A stretch of DNA of 64,000 bases from Chthoniobacteraceae bacterium (GTDB taxonomy: Bacteria > Verrucomicrobiota > Verrucomicrobiia > Chthoniobacterales > Chthoniobacteraceae), in NCBI GenBank assembly GCA_947471505.1, contig CANIWM010000001.1, forward strand, positions 62,001-126,000, written 5' to 3'. The notes beneath the pieces are model-generated. The model had not been told where the DNA came from, made no database searches, and saw only the letters and a list, made by a program, of their open reading frames with translations. This document shows, in pieces, positions 1 to 9,583 of this stretch; the first letter of the stretch is position 1; the number at the start of each line of letters is the position of its first letter. The position numbers and the translations under genes were made by a program.

Positions 1-81
1 CTCGGCGCGAGCCACCAGACAGGCTGGACGGCGCTCATTACCCGCTGCATCAACCTTGTCGGGCGGCGCAAAGAGTTCTGA
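1..81 (+). CDS. C-terminal end of a GH63/MGH1-like glycoside hydrolase (partial)
   Basis: Frame 1 is open from the window edge and stops with TGA at 79-81, leaving 26 residues. They include the string SHQTGWTALI, which resembles the C-terminal end of GH63-type (alpha/alpha)6 glucosidases. In those proteins a His-Gln-Thr-Gly-Trp segment lies close to the C-terminus. The next gene begins 2 nt after the stop, so this is probably the first visible gene of an operon with gmhB and kdsB. Only the tail can be seen, so the substrate is unknown and the family call rests on one short motif. Confidence 0.45.
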   Translation, partial: LGASHQTGWTALITRCINLVGRRKEF

Positions 82-83
82 GA

Positions 84-614
84 ATGACGCCCGCAGTCTT
101 CCTCGACCGCGACGGCACGCTCATGCACGACGCAGGCTACCTCGGCGACCCGGCGGGCGTCGTCGTCTATCCCGGCGTGCCGGCGACGCTCTCGCGATTA
201 AAAGCGGCGGGCTACCGGCTCATCGTGGTCACGAATCAGAGCGGCATCGGGCGCGGAAAATTCACGGAGGCCGACTATCATTCAGTCGCCGCGTGCCTCG
301 AAGAATTACTCGGCCCTGGGCTGATCGACGCGACTTACTTCTGCCCCGACCACGCCGACATGCCATCGTCCCGCCGCAAGCCGCAACCGGGAATGCTGCT
401 GGAGGCGGCACGCGATCACGGACTAGACCTCGCTGCGTCGTGGATGATCGGGGATCGCGAAGGCGACATCCAAGCCGGTGTCGCAGCAGGCGCGCGCTCG
501 ATCCTTGTCCAGACTGGGATCGGCGCGACAGCATCGCCAGCGGGCGCGGAGTTTGTCGCCAAAGACCTTGCCGACGCCGCCGATTTCATCATACGCCAGA
601 CCCATGTCCGCTAA
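84..614 (+). CDS. gmhB: D-glycero-D-manno-heptose 1,7-bisphosphate 7-phosphatase (HAD family)
   Basis: This 176-residue cytoplasmic HAD phosphatase is close to the usual GmhB length. Motif I is FLDRDGT (nucleophile Asp near residue 8), motif II is VVTNQSGIGRG, and the late acidic motif is MIGDREGDIQAG. The Cys-x-His element (CPDHAD) and the downstream RRKPQPGM segment agree with the histidinol-phosphatase/GmhB branch. It should remove the C7 phosphate of heptose bisphosphate on the ADP-heptose route to the LPS inner core. The start codon is 2 nt after the upstream stop, and its end overlaps kdsB by 11 nt, so translation is probably coupled. A related sugar-bisphosphate phosphatase role is the main alternative, but the kdsB neighbour supports GmhB. 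Confidence 0.85.
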   Translation: MTPAVFLDRDGTLMHDAGYLGDPAGVVVYPGVPATLSRLKAAGYRLIVVTNQSGIGRGKFTEADYHSVAACLEELLGPGLIDATYFCPDHADMPSSRRKPQPGMLLEAARDHGLDLAASWMIGDREGDIQAGVAAGARSILVQTGIGATASPAGAEFVAKDLADAADFIIRQTHVR

Positions 615-1353
615 AATCGCCGTCGTCATTCCCGCTCGCTTCGCAGCCACTCGCTTCCCCGGAAAGCCGCTCTTCGTCCTCGCGGGAAAACCCATGATCC
701 AGCACGTCTGGGAGCGCGCCAACCGAGCGAAGGGAATCGAGCGCGTCATCGTCGCCACGGAGGATGAGCGCATCGCGGACGCTTGCGCCCGCTTCGGCGC
801 AGAGTGCGTGCTCACGTCGGACAAATGCCGCTCCGGCACCGACCGCGTCGCCGAAGTCGCGAAGAAAAAACTCAAGGACTTCACCCACGTCATCAACGTC
901 CAAGGCGACGAGCCGCTCGTCGATCCCGGCACCGTCGCAAAACTCGCACGCGCCCTCGCAGCGGACTCCAGCGTGAAGATGATCACCTCCGCGAGTGCCT
1001 TCGATCTCGACGACGACATCGCAAATCCCAACGCCGTAAAAGTCGTCATGGACCGAAAAGGCGACGCGCTCTACTTCAGCCGCTCGCCGCTGCCCTACGT
1101 GCGCAACGAGACGCACGGCCTCCGCTTTTTCCGTCACCAAGGCATCTACGGCTACACGATGGAGTTGCTCTTCCAATTCGTGAAATGGAAGCCGACGCTT
1201 CTCGAAATGGCCGAATCGCTGGAGCAGCTCCGCGCTTTAGAAAACGGCGTGAAAATCCGCGTCGTAGAAGTGAAGCACATCAGCCTCGGAGTGGACACGC
1301 CAGCCGATGCCAAAGCCGTCGCCCCGTTGCTCGCGAAGTTGCTCAAACCGTAG
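604..1353 (+). CDS. kdsB: 3-deoxy-manno-octulosonate cytidylyltransferase (CMP-KDO synthetase)
   Basis: KdsB activates KDO with CTP to CMP-KDO for transfer to lipid A. The protein is 249 residues from ATG 604, almost the length of E. coli KdsB. It begins with the nucleotide-binding signature VVIPARFAATRFPGKPL and carries VINVQGDEPLVDP and YFSRSPLPYVR, both typical of the family. The open frame extends upstream to 478, but those extra residues are the gmhB sequence read in another frame, so ATG 604 is chosen. It overlaps gmhB by 11 nt and its 3' end overlaps the convergent PKS/NRPS gene by 11 nt. With gmhB it indicates an LPS-bearing outer membrane. Confidence 0.95.
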   Translation: MSAKIAVVIPARFAATRFPGKPLFVLAGKPMIQHVWERANRAKGIERVIVATEDERIADACARFGAECVLTSDKCRSGTDRVAEVAKKKLKDFTHVINVQGDEPLVDPGTVAKLARALAADSSVKMITSASAFDLDDDIANPNAVKVVMDRKGDALYFSRSPLPYVRNETHGLRFFRHQGIYGYTMELLFQFVKWKPTLLEMAESLEQLRALENGVKIRVVEVKHISLGVDTPADAKAVAPLLAKLLKP

Positions 1354-4300
1354 CGCGGTCCAACAGCTCGCGGAGCTTCGCCGCAGCGGTGACGTTGTTG
1401 TCGCGGATGTAGGTGATGTGCGTCCCTGGGAGGACGTGAAGTTCGAGATTCGCGCCGGGGACTTTTTCCCAGCCAAGTCGGTCGTAAATAGCGTGCGCTT
1501 CGGCATCAATAAAGAGCGTGATGCGTCCCGAATACGGCTGTAAATGATGGCTCATCAGCGTGACGGGATACTCCGCTTGACCTCGTGGATGAAGCACCGG
1601 CGCTGGCGTCTGAGGCTTTCCGAGCACGGACTTTACGAGTGCCGAGATGCTGCTTCGCACGCGAGCGAGGAGGCCCTGTGATTTGATTTCGAGCGTTCGC
1701 TTTTCCTCCTCGGCTCGGAGGTATTCAGCGAGTTCTGCGGGATTCGGCGTGCTGGTATCGAGCATGAGGAGAAGGCCGATCTCCTCGCCAGCGTCGCGAA
1801 GCTGACAAGCGATCTCGTGCGCGCAGATGCCGCCGACGCATTCGCCCGCGATGAGGTAGGGGCCGTGCGGCTGAATCGCCCGAATCTCGCGCAGATAGTC
1901 GGCAGCCATCTCGGCCACCGTGCGATGCGGTTCCTCGCCCGTGCCCGCGCCCCGCGCTTTGAGCCCAAAGATCGGCTGGCCTTCGCCTAAATGACGGGCG
2001 AGTTGACCATAGACGAGAAACTCGATCTCCCCGCCCCAGCCGCCTGCAACAAGGAAGAGCGGGCGCACGCCGGGATTGCCCCGCTGAATTGGAACGATGA
2101 AGCGCGAGTCCGCCGGTGGAGCCTGAATCCGATGCTCATCAATGAACCGCGCAAGTCCGGAGGGCGTCGCGGTTTCAAAAATCCGGCTCGCAGGAAGTTC
2201 AACGCCGAACTCCGCCTTCAACCGCGCGAGCAAATCCATCGCGAGCAGCGAGTGCCCGCCGAGCCGGAAAAAGTCGCCGTCAATCGGGATGTCCGCTTGC
2301 CGAAGTGAAGCGGCCATGAGCACGGCCACACGAGCCGCCGTCGTCGTGAGAGTCTGGGGCGTTGGGGCCTGCGAGCGGACAACGGGCTCAGGAAGAGCGG
2401 CCCTGTCCACTTTCCCGTTCGCGTTGAGCGGGAGGCGATCAAGCGAAACAAACACCGTCGGCACCATGTAGTCCGGCAATCTTTGGGCGAGCAATGCTCG
2501 CAGAGATGCTTCGTCCAGCGATTCGCCGGGCCGCGCTACGACGTAGGCTGCGAGGCATTTCTCGCCTGCCTCTTGGCCGCACACTTTGACTGCGACCTCG
2601 CGCACTTGCGGATGATTCGCCATCTCCGCCTCAATCTCCCCAAGCTCCACGCGAAAGCCGCGCAACTTGATCTGGTTGTCCAGTCGCCCAAGAAACTCGA
2701 TCTCTCCATCAGCCCGCAAACGCACGCTATCCCCAGTGCGATAAAGCCGCTCGCCCGTCTTGAATGGATGAGGAACGAACCGCTCCGCCGACAGCTCGGG
2801 CCGATTGTGGTAGCCCAGTGCAAGACCGTCACCGCCAAGGAAAAGCTCGCCCACCACACCGAGCGGGACAGGTTGCCGGCAGGCGTCCAACACGTAGGCT
2901 TCGGTATTCGCAATCGGACGACCGATAGGAATCGCAGCACCGTGCGGGTGTTCGGTTACGAGGTGCGTCACGGCAAACGTGGTGACTTCCGTGGGTCCGT
3001 AAGCGTTCGACAAGCGTGCCGGCGCACCGCTTTGCCAAACTCGCGCAACGGCCTGCGAATTGACCGCATCGCCCCCGACGAGCAAGTGCCGGAGGGGCTG
3101 GAACGTCGCGGGCGCATGATTAGCGATCTGATTAAACAGCGCACTGGTGACAAACATCGCCGTGATTCCTTCGGCGCGAATCGCAGCACCGAGGCGTGCC
3201 GGGTCGAGCATCGTCGTCTTCGGCAAAACAACGAGCCGCCCGCCATTGAGGAGCGATCCCCAGATTTCAAAAGTAGCCGCATCAAACGCAGGGTTCGACG
3301 CATGGCCGACAGCATCGTCCGCAGTCAACGCCGCGTAATCTGTATTTAATACAAGGCGCGAAACCGCGCGGTGCGGGACGACAACTCCCTTCGGCGTGCC
3401 GGTCGAGCCAGACGTGTAGATCACGTAAGCGGTGCTGCCGCCGTCAGTCGGCACGATAGGATTCTTCGCGCTCCCAACTCCGTGAAGCGTCACGGCCATT
3501 CGCTCGATGCCCGCAATTTCAGCGGAACCGATGATCACCCGCAGCGCCAAATCCTCGGCCATGAAACGCAGCCGCTCCGCAGGCCACGATAGGTCGAGCG
3601 GCGCGTATGCGAGCCCCGCTTTGATGATCGCTAGTGTCGCCACGATCAGCTCGGCAGACCGCTCCAGTGCAAGTCCCACAAAAGAGCCAGCGGCAAGACC
3701 ACGCTCGACGAGGCTGGCAGCGAGCGCGTTCGATTGCTCGTTGAGCTGCGCGTAGGTAAAGCGGCGCTCTCCATCCACAATCGCGATAGCCTCGGGGGAA
3801 GCTGCCGCATGCTTTTCAAAGAGCGTATCGAGTCCAACAGCTCGCGGGTATTCGCGTGCGGTCTGATTGAGATCATCCAAGAGGACGCGCTGCTCGACAG
3901 ACGTGAGGAGCGAGAGGGTGCCGAGCGGTGAATCTGGCCGCGCCGCGATTTCTCCGCTGAGCGTGATGTAGTGAGACAGCCATCGCTCTATCGTTTGGGC
4001 GGCGAACAGGTCGCGGTTGAAGTGGCAGAAAATCCGGTAACCGCCTGCCTCTTCGATGAGGTTGAAGCTGAGTTCGAGGTGGTAGCGCGACTTTTCCGCT
4101 GGAAGATATTCCGCCGTCGCCGGGCCAAACGGCAACGCTCCCGGAGCGCGGTCCACGTTGAAGCTCACGCTCACCAGCGGCATCCGCCCAGCGACGCGAG
4201 GAACGGTGATCTTCTGTAACAGGCGGCCAAACGTAAGGTCTTGATGCTCTTGCGCGTCGAGGATGAGCGTGTTGAGCGCAGGCAGCGCGGTGGTGAGTGA

Positions 4301-7300
4301 TGACTCTGGGCCGAGCCTCACGGGGAGCGGCAGGAAGTTCACGCAATGGCCAATCAGCGGCCCGTCCACGCGAGCCTGCCCGGCGGATGCGATGCCGATC
4401 ACCAGCTCAGACTGTCCGCTGAGGCGACCAAGTAGGGTGGCGAACGTCGCAAAGAGCGACGCAAAAACCGTCGAGCGATTCGCCGCCGCAGCCTTGCGCA
4501 GCGCCTCGCAAGTGGCCGCTGGCAGCAGCGCACTTCGCGTAGCGGAGCGGAAAGTGCGCAGCCCCGTGCGTGGCGCGTCCGTCGGCAAATCGAGCAAAGG
4601 CGGCAACGCCGCGAACTGCTGGAGCCACCATGCTTCGCTCGTGGAAAAATCCGCCGTTTTCCGCCGTCCAATCTGCTCGTGATTGTAAGCAGCGAGGCTC
4701 TCTGGAGCCGGGAGCGACGCCGCAGCCGCGCCGGAGTAGAGCGCCGATAATTCGCTCGCGACGGTGCTGAATGACCATCCATCGCAGACGATGTGATGCG
4801 CCGTGAAAACCAACTCGTGCTCGCTTTCGCTCAACGAAAACAGCGTCGCACGCCAGAGCGGTCCGTGTTGCAAAGCAAACGGTTTCTCCGCCTGCACCGC
4901 GATTGCGCGCAAGAGCGCCGCTTCATCCGTGATGGACACAACAGCAAGCTCAACGGAGTCAGGGACCGCGTGGGTTCGTTGAGTTTTCCCATCCGCCGAG
5001 ATCGTAGTGCGCAGTGCGCCGTGACGTTGGACGATCTCGCGAAGTGCAGCACGCAGCTTCTCAGGCTCGATAGCGCCGCGAATGCGAAGGCGGATCGAAT
5101 CGTTAAACGCAGCGTTCGCATCAACGCCGAGTTGAGCAGCGAGAAAGATTTCCTGCTGCCCGTCGGACAAAGGCGAAGTTTCAGCCGCCGCTTGAGGCGT
5201 CACCGTGCCGAGCAGTCCGGCAGCAGCCATCGCCGCGACGCTCTCTTCGAATACCGTCGCGATTTTATCAATGTCCGCCTCGGTATGTTCCGCGCAGAGG
5301 AAACACGGACGATTCTCCCACACATGCAGCCCGCGCAGGCGCATGTGAGTGAAGAGGAGCGGCGCATACCGCAGCTCCATCGGCAGCGGTAAATAATAGA
5401 GCGATGAAAAGTTCTGCCAGCGCAGCGCGAGTCCGTGTGCTTCCAGTGTCGCGTTGAGCCTCACCGTCAGCCCCGCAGCACGCGCTGCGAGTGTGCGCTG
5501 AAGCTCTGGGCCACTGCGTTCCAGCGCATCGAGTACTGCGCTCGCCGCTGCCAGCGCGAGCGGATGACGGACAAACGTCCCGGCGAAAAATGTGACACCG
5601 ATTTCCGGGAAGGAGTCGTCGCCGTAGTTCCATGCACCGCCGTCGAGCGCGTCCATGTATTCGCGGCTTCCGCCCACGATGCCGATGGGCATCCCACCGC
5701 CGATGACTTTGCCATACGTCCCGAGGTCCGCCTTTACGCCGAAGTATTCCTGCGCGCCGCCGGGTGCGACTCGGAAGCCGGTGACGATCTCATCGAAAAT
5801 CAAAGCCGCCCCGCCCGCAGTGGCGATGCGCCGAAGCTCATGGAGAAACTCGCGCGGCGCGAGTGCTGGGTGGCGGCTCTGTACCGGCTCGACGAGGATC
5901 GCAGCGAGGTCGCTGGCATTCTCCCGCAACCACACGAGCGACTCTTCGCTCCCGTATTCGAGAACGACGAGATTTTGCACCGCACTCTGCGGAATGCCCG
6001 GCGCAATCGGCGCAGGGCCGGGACGAAAGAGCACCTCATCGAAAATGCCGTGATACGCACCACCAAACACCGCGACTCGCTCGCGCCCCGACACCGTACG
6101 ACTCACGCGCAACGCTGCGGCCACGGCTTCACTGCCGGTATTGCAAAAGGCCACACGTTCCAACCCGAGGTAGCGCGAGAGCCGCTCCGCCAAAGCACCG
6201 GCGAGCGATGAGGTGGGGCCGATTTCGATACCGGACTTGAGTTGCCGCTCCACCGCTTCCACGAGCCATTTCGGGCGATGCCCAAACAGAATCTGGCCGA
6301 AACCGAGCGTGATGTCCGTGTATTCGTTGCCATCTGCATCCCACAACTTTGCGCCCTCCGAACGGTCGCAGATGAGCGGATAGACGATCTCTTTCCACTC
6401 GCGGCGGAAGCCAGCAACCGCACGAGGGTCGGCGAGGTGCGCGCGGTGCTGCGCGGTCGCCCGCTTCGAGGATGCAGTCTTCGCGGTGTAGCGAGCGATG
6501 AGGTCGGCGACATGCGCTTCCTGCTCGGGCGTGAGCGTCGTCGAAGTGCGGTCAATCCCACGGAACGGCCCGTGGGCACGCGGCGTGGGCACATTGCTCG
6601 GTGCGGCTGGAGCGGCGGCGACCTTCTTGGACGGCGGAGCAGCGGGCGCTTGCTTGTCGAGAAACTCCGCAACGGCGGCGGGGCTCGGCAAATCTTGCAG
6701 GAGTTGTCGGAAGGTGATCTTCACGCCGAACCGTTTGTAGAGAGCAACGGAGACCTGCGTGAGGAAGAGCGAGTCGAAGCCAAGCTCGGTGAACGAAAGG
6801 TCCGGGCTGGCTCCAGTGAGATCGAGGCCGGACAGCCGTTGGAGCTCATCAATTACTTCACCTATGCGTCCCTCTGGAGACGCGGCTGTGGCTTCGAGCG
6901 TGGCTTCTACGACTGGCGCAAGCTCAATGCGCGGTTGCGTCGTTGCCGTGCATCCCGCTGGCGCTTCCGCAAAGTACCGCTGCCGCTCGAAAGGATACGT
7001 CGGTAGTGAGACTTTGCGACGCTGACGGTCTCCGTCCATCGCCCGCCAACCCACAGCCACTCCGCTAGTCCAGAGTTGTCCTGCCGCGAGATGCGCGCTG
7101 GTGATGTCCGCCACGCCATCGCGGAGTGTGGAGACGAAAACGCGGTCCGACTTCGCGTGCTGTTTGCCGAGCTGCGTGAGCGTATTGCCGGGGCCGCATT
7201 CGAGAAAGACGACGTCTTCTTCCGCCAGCAGGCGCGCAATTGCCGGGGAAAACTGCACCGTCGCCCGTGCGTGTCGCGCCCAGTATTCTTGGTCAGTCGC

Positions 7301-9583
7301 TTCATCTGCGGCGAGCCAATCGCCCGTGACCGTGGAAAGAATCGGCGTCTGCGGCGCATTGCGCGAAACCTTCTGCGCAGCCGCACGGAGCGGAGCGATA
7401 GCGGGCTCCATCATCGCGGAGTGGAAAGCGTGCGATGTCTCCAGCCGCTTGGCCGCGACGTTCTCGGCAGCGAGTTGTTGCTCCACGGCGGCGATGGCCT
7501 CACTCGGCCCCGCGAGCACACAGAGCGACGGCCCGTTCACGGCAGCGAGAGAGATTTCTGCGCTGCAAAAGCGAGCAACCTCCTCACGAGGAAGCCGCAC
7601 TGCAAGCATCGAGCCTGAAGGCTGGGCCTGCACCAACCGCGCGCGCTCGGCGACGAGCGAAAGCCCATCCTCCAGCGAGAAAACTCCAGCGAGCGTGGCT
7701 GCGACATATTCGCCGACGCTGTGGCCGATCATCAGCGCAGGTTCGACGCCCCACGAACGCCACAGCTCTGCCAGCGAGTAGCTGATGGAAAAAATCGCAG
7801 GCTGCGTGAAGCGGGTCTCGCGCAAACGCAGGCGCGCTTCATCGGTCGTGAGGCTCAGCAGCTCTACAAGATCGCAGCCAAGATGCGGGCGGAGAATATC
7901 CGCGCACCGTTGCAACGCCTTGCGGAAAACCGGCTCTGACCCCGCAAGCTGCGCGCCCATGCCCGCGTATTGCGAGCCCTGACCGGGGAACATAAAGACC
8001 ACGCGCGGCTGCGAACTCGATGCACGGCCCTTCACGGAAATGCGCCGCTCCACGCCCCGAAGAGCATTTACTGCGGCAGAGGGATGCGCAGCCGCGACGG
8101 CGAGACGATGGGCAAATTCATGACGCCCGACGTGCAGCGTGTGTGCGATGTCGCCGAACGAGAGCTGCGGATTCGCGTCCAATGTCTGCGCGAGGTTCTC
8201 CGCCATCGTGGCCAGCGCGGTCTCTGTCTTGGCCGAAAGTGTGAGGACTTGCGGTGACAGTTCATCCGTCGTCGCGGGAGCAGCGGGAAAGTCTTCGAGC
8301 ACGCAATGCGCGTTCGTCCCACCGACTCCGAAGCTGCTCACCGCCGCCCGCCGAGGCTCAGCACTGGCTGGCCAATCCCGCGCTTCGTTCACGACGAAGA
8401 ACGGCGAGTCGGGCAAGTCGAGTTTCGCATTCGGAGCTTTGAAATGGAGGCTCGCAGGGATGCGCCCGTGATGGAGGACGAGCGCAGTTTTGATCAATCC
8501 GGCGACGCCCGCCGCAGCATCGAGATGCCCGATATTGCTCTTCACCGATCCCAGCGCACAGAAGCCCCGCTCGTCCGTCCCGGCTCGGAATGCCTGGGTG
8601 AGCCCGGCAATTTCGATAGGGTCGCCGAGCGGCGTCGCCGTGCCGTGCGCTTCGACATACCCGATGCTGCGCGGCTCGACACCCGCGAGGGCTTGAGCGA
8701 GTGCGATGACTTCGGTGTGCCCGTCCACGCTCGGCGCGGTGAAACTCACCTTGTTGCTACCGTCGTTGTTCAGAGCCGCACCTTTGATCACGGCGTAAAT
8801 GCGGTCGCCATCCGCCACAGCATCGGCGAGGCGTTTGAGCGCGACGACGCCGCAGCCATTGCTGAACACGGTGCCTGCCGAACTCACGTCGAATGCGCGG
8901 CAGTGACCATCGGGCGAGAGGATGCCGCCTTCATCATAGACGTATCCTCGCTCGTGCGGGAAAGTCGCGGAGACTCCGCCCGCCAGAGCCATGTCGCAGC
9001 CGTAGCTGAGCAGGCTTTGCACGGCTTGGCACACAGCCACGAGCGATGTGCTGCACGCCGTGTGGATGCTGATCGCGGGACCTCGGAGGTTCAATTTATA
9101 CGCCGTCCGAGTCGCGAGGTAATCTTTCTCATTCCCCATCATCGCGGTGAGCCAGCCGACGCTTGCGATGAGTTCTGGGTGATGCACTACGTTGTTCGCC
9201 CAGTAGGTGTTGTTCGACATCCCGGCGAAGACGCCGATGGCTCCGGTATAGCGCGCGGAATCGCAGGCTGCATCTTCGAGGGCCGTCCATGCTTCTTCGA
9301 GAAAGATACGTTGCTGCGGGTCCATCGCTTCCGCCTCACGCGGCGAGATGCCGAAGAATGCGGCGTCGAAAAACTCGGGCCGTTCCAACAGCCCGCGACG
9401 CGGGACATATCCATCCTCTTTCCGCACGCCAGCCGCGCTCAGTTGCTCGTCGGTCAGCGTTGAGATTGTCTCTGCGCCTGCGATGAGATTTTTCCAAAAG
9501 TCGGCCACGGTCTGCGCGCCGGGGAAGCGCCCGGCCATGCCGACGATTGCGATACCTTCGAGTGAATTTTGGGAGCTACTCAT
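1343..9583 (-). CDS. Hybrid PKS-NRPS: KS-AT-ACP-aminotransferase-C-A-T-TE
   Basis: This 2746-residue megasynthase is read as follows. KS (about 8-430) has Cys177 in HTACSTSL and His in EAHGTATPLGDP and KSNIGH. AT (about 530-840) has Ser622 in GHSVGEYV and the motif HAFHS, which predicts malonyl-CoA. ACP has Ser938 in GFDSLFL. A class III PLP aminotransferase (about 1050-1470) has Lys1292 in TYGKVIGGG. C has HHIVCDG at 1596-1602. A has YTSGSTGTPKG and a pocket I read as D-A-F-F-L-G-A-T-F-K, nearest to Val/Ile-type codes. T has Ser2445 in GGHSLLAM, and a terminal TE follows. The KS-AT-ACP-AMT order matches the beta-amino-acid-forming modules of iturin/mycosubtilin and microcystin synthetases. 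In the TE, the expected Ser of GxSxG is Cys2582 (GECVGG). Its start overlaps the upstream NRPS stop as ATGA. Confidence 0.95.
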   Translation of the reverse strand: MSSSQNSLEGIAIVGMAGRFPGAQTVADFWKNLIAGAETISTLTDEQLSAAGVRKEDGYVPRRGLLERPEFFDAAFFGISPREAEAMDPQQRIFLEEAWTALEDAACDSARYTGAIGVFAGMSNNTYWANNVVHHPELIASVGWLTAMMGNEKDYLATRTAYKLNLRGPAISIHTACSTSLVAVCQAVQSLLSYGCDMALAGGVSATFPHERGYVYDEGGILSPDGHCRAFDVSSAGTVFSNGCGVVALKRLADAVADGDRIYAVIKGAALNNDGSNKVSFTAPSVDGHTEVIALAQALAGVEPRSIGYVEAHGTATPLGDPIEIAGLTQAFRAGTDERGFCALGSVKSNIGHLDAAAGVAGLIKTALVLHHGRIPASLHFKAPNAKLDLPDSPFFVVNEARDWPASAEPRRAAVSSFGVGGTNAHCVLEDFPAAPATTDELSPQVLTLSAKTETALATMAENLAQTLDANPQLSFGDIAHTLHVGRHEFAHRLAVAAAHPSAAVNALRGVERRISVKGRASSSQPRVVFMFPGQGSQYAGMGAQLAGSEPVFRKALQRCADILRPHLGCDLVELLSLTTDEARLRLRETRFTQPAIFSISYSLAELWRSWGVEPALMIGHSVGEYVAATLAGVFSLEDGLSLVAERARLVQAQPSGSMLAVRLPREEVARFCSAEISLAAVNGPSLCVLAGPSEAIAAVEQQLAAENVAAKRLETSHAFHSAMMEPAIAPLRAAAQKVSRNAPQTPILSTVTGDWLAADEATDQEYWARHARATVQFSPAIARLLAEEDVVFLECGPGNTLTQLGKQHAKSDRVFVSTLRDGVADITSAHLAAGQLWTSGVAVGWRAMDGDRQRRKVSLPTYPFERQRYFAEAPAGCTATTQPRIELAPVVEATLEATAASPEGRIGEVIDELQRLSGLDLTGASPDLSFTELGFDSLFLTQVSVALYKRFGVKITFRQLLQDLPSPAAVAEFLDKQAPAAPPSKKVAAAPAAPSNVPTPRAHGPFRGIDRTSTTLTPEQEAHVADLIARYTAKTASSKRATAQHRAHLADPRAVAGFRREWKEIVYPLICDRSEGAKLWDADGNEYTDITLGFGQILFGHRPKWLVEAVERQLKSGIEIGPTSSLAGALAERLSRYLGLERVAFCNTGSEAVAAALRVSRTVSGRERVAVFGGAYHGIFDEVLFRPGPAPIAPGIPQSAVQNLVVLEYGSEESLVWLRENASDLAAILVEPVQSRHPALAPREFLHELRRIATAGGAALIFDEIVTGFRVAPGGAQEYFGVKADLGTYGKVIGGGMPIGIVGGSREYMDALDGGAWNYGDDSFPEIGVTFFAGTFVRHPLALAAASAVLDALERSGPELQRTLAARAAGLTVRLNATLEAHGLALRWQNFSSLYYLPLPMELRYAPLLFTHMRLRGLHVWENRPCFLCAEHTEADIDKIATVFEESVAAMAAAGLLGTVTPQAAAETSPLSDGQQEIFLAAQLGVDANAAFNDSIRLRIRGAIEPEKLRAALREIVQRHGALRTTISADGKTQRTHAVPDSVELAVVSITDEAALLRAIAVQAEKPFALQHGPLWRATLFSLSESEHELVFTAHHIVCDGWSFSTVASELSALYSGAAAASLPAPESLAAYNHEQIGRRKTADFSTSEAWWLQQFAALPPLLDLPTDAPRTGLRTFRSATRSALLPAATCEALRKAAAANRSTVFASLFATFATLLGRLSGQSELVIGIASAGQARVDGPLIGHCVNFLPLPVRLGPESSLTTALPALNTLILDAQEHQDLTFGRLLQKITVPRVAGRMPLVSVSFNVDRAPGALPFGPATAEYLPAEKSRYHLELSFNLIEEAGGYRIFCHFNRDLFAAQTIERWLSHYITLSGEIAARPDSPLGTLSLLTSVEQRVLLDDLNQTAREYPRAVGLDTLFEKHAAASPEAIAIVDGERRFTYAQLNEQSNALAASLVERGLAAGSFVGLALERSAELIVATLAIIKAGLAYAPLDLSWPAERLRFMAEDLALRVIIGSAEIAGIERMAVTLHGVGSAKNPIVPTDGGSTAYVIYTSGSTGTPKGVVVPHRAVSRLVLNTDYAALTADDAVGHASNPAFDAATFEIWGSLLNGGRLVVLPKTTMLDPARLGAAIRAEGITAMFVTSALFNQIANHAPATFQPLRHLLVGGDAVNSQAVARVWQSGAPARLSNAYGPTEVTTFAVTHLVTEHPHGAAIPIGRPIANTEAYVLDACRQPVPLGVVGELFLGGDGLALGYHNRPELSAERFVPHPFKTGERLYRTGDSVRLRADGEIEFLGRLDNQIKLRGFRVELGEIEAEMANHPQVREVAVKVCGQEAGEKCLAAYVVARPGESLDEASLRALLAQRLPDYMVPTVFVSLDRLPLNANGKVDRAALPEPVVRSQAPTPQTLTTTAARVAVLMAASLRQADIPIDGDFFRLGGHSLLAMDLLARLKAEFGVELPASRIFETATPSGLARFIDEHRIQAPPADSRFIVPIQRGNPGVRPLFLVAGGWGGEIEFLVYGQLARHLGEGQPIFGLKARGAGTGEEPHRTVAEMAADYLREIRAIQPHGPYLIAGECVGGICAHEIACQLRDAGEEIGLLLMLDTSTPNPAELAEYLRAEEEKRTLEIKSQGLLARVRSSISALVKSVLGKPQTPAPVLHPRGQAEYPVTLMSHHLQPYSGRITLFIDAEAHAIYDRLGWEKVPGANLELHVLPGTHITYIRDNNVTAAAKLRELLDRATV

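Noticed and set aside
1-1353. gmhB and kdsB as part of the NRPS/PKS cluster
   Set aside because: They are on the opposite strand, are standard LPS genes and have no domain relation to the assembly line.
8306-9463. Long plus-strand open frame (385 codons) opposite the KS domain
   Set aside because: It is antisense to a clear KS with intact catalytic residues, has no family motifs, and is the expected shadow frame of GC-rich coding DNA.
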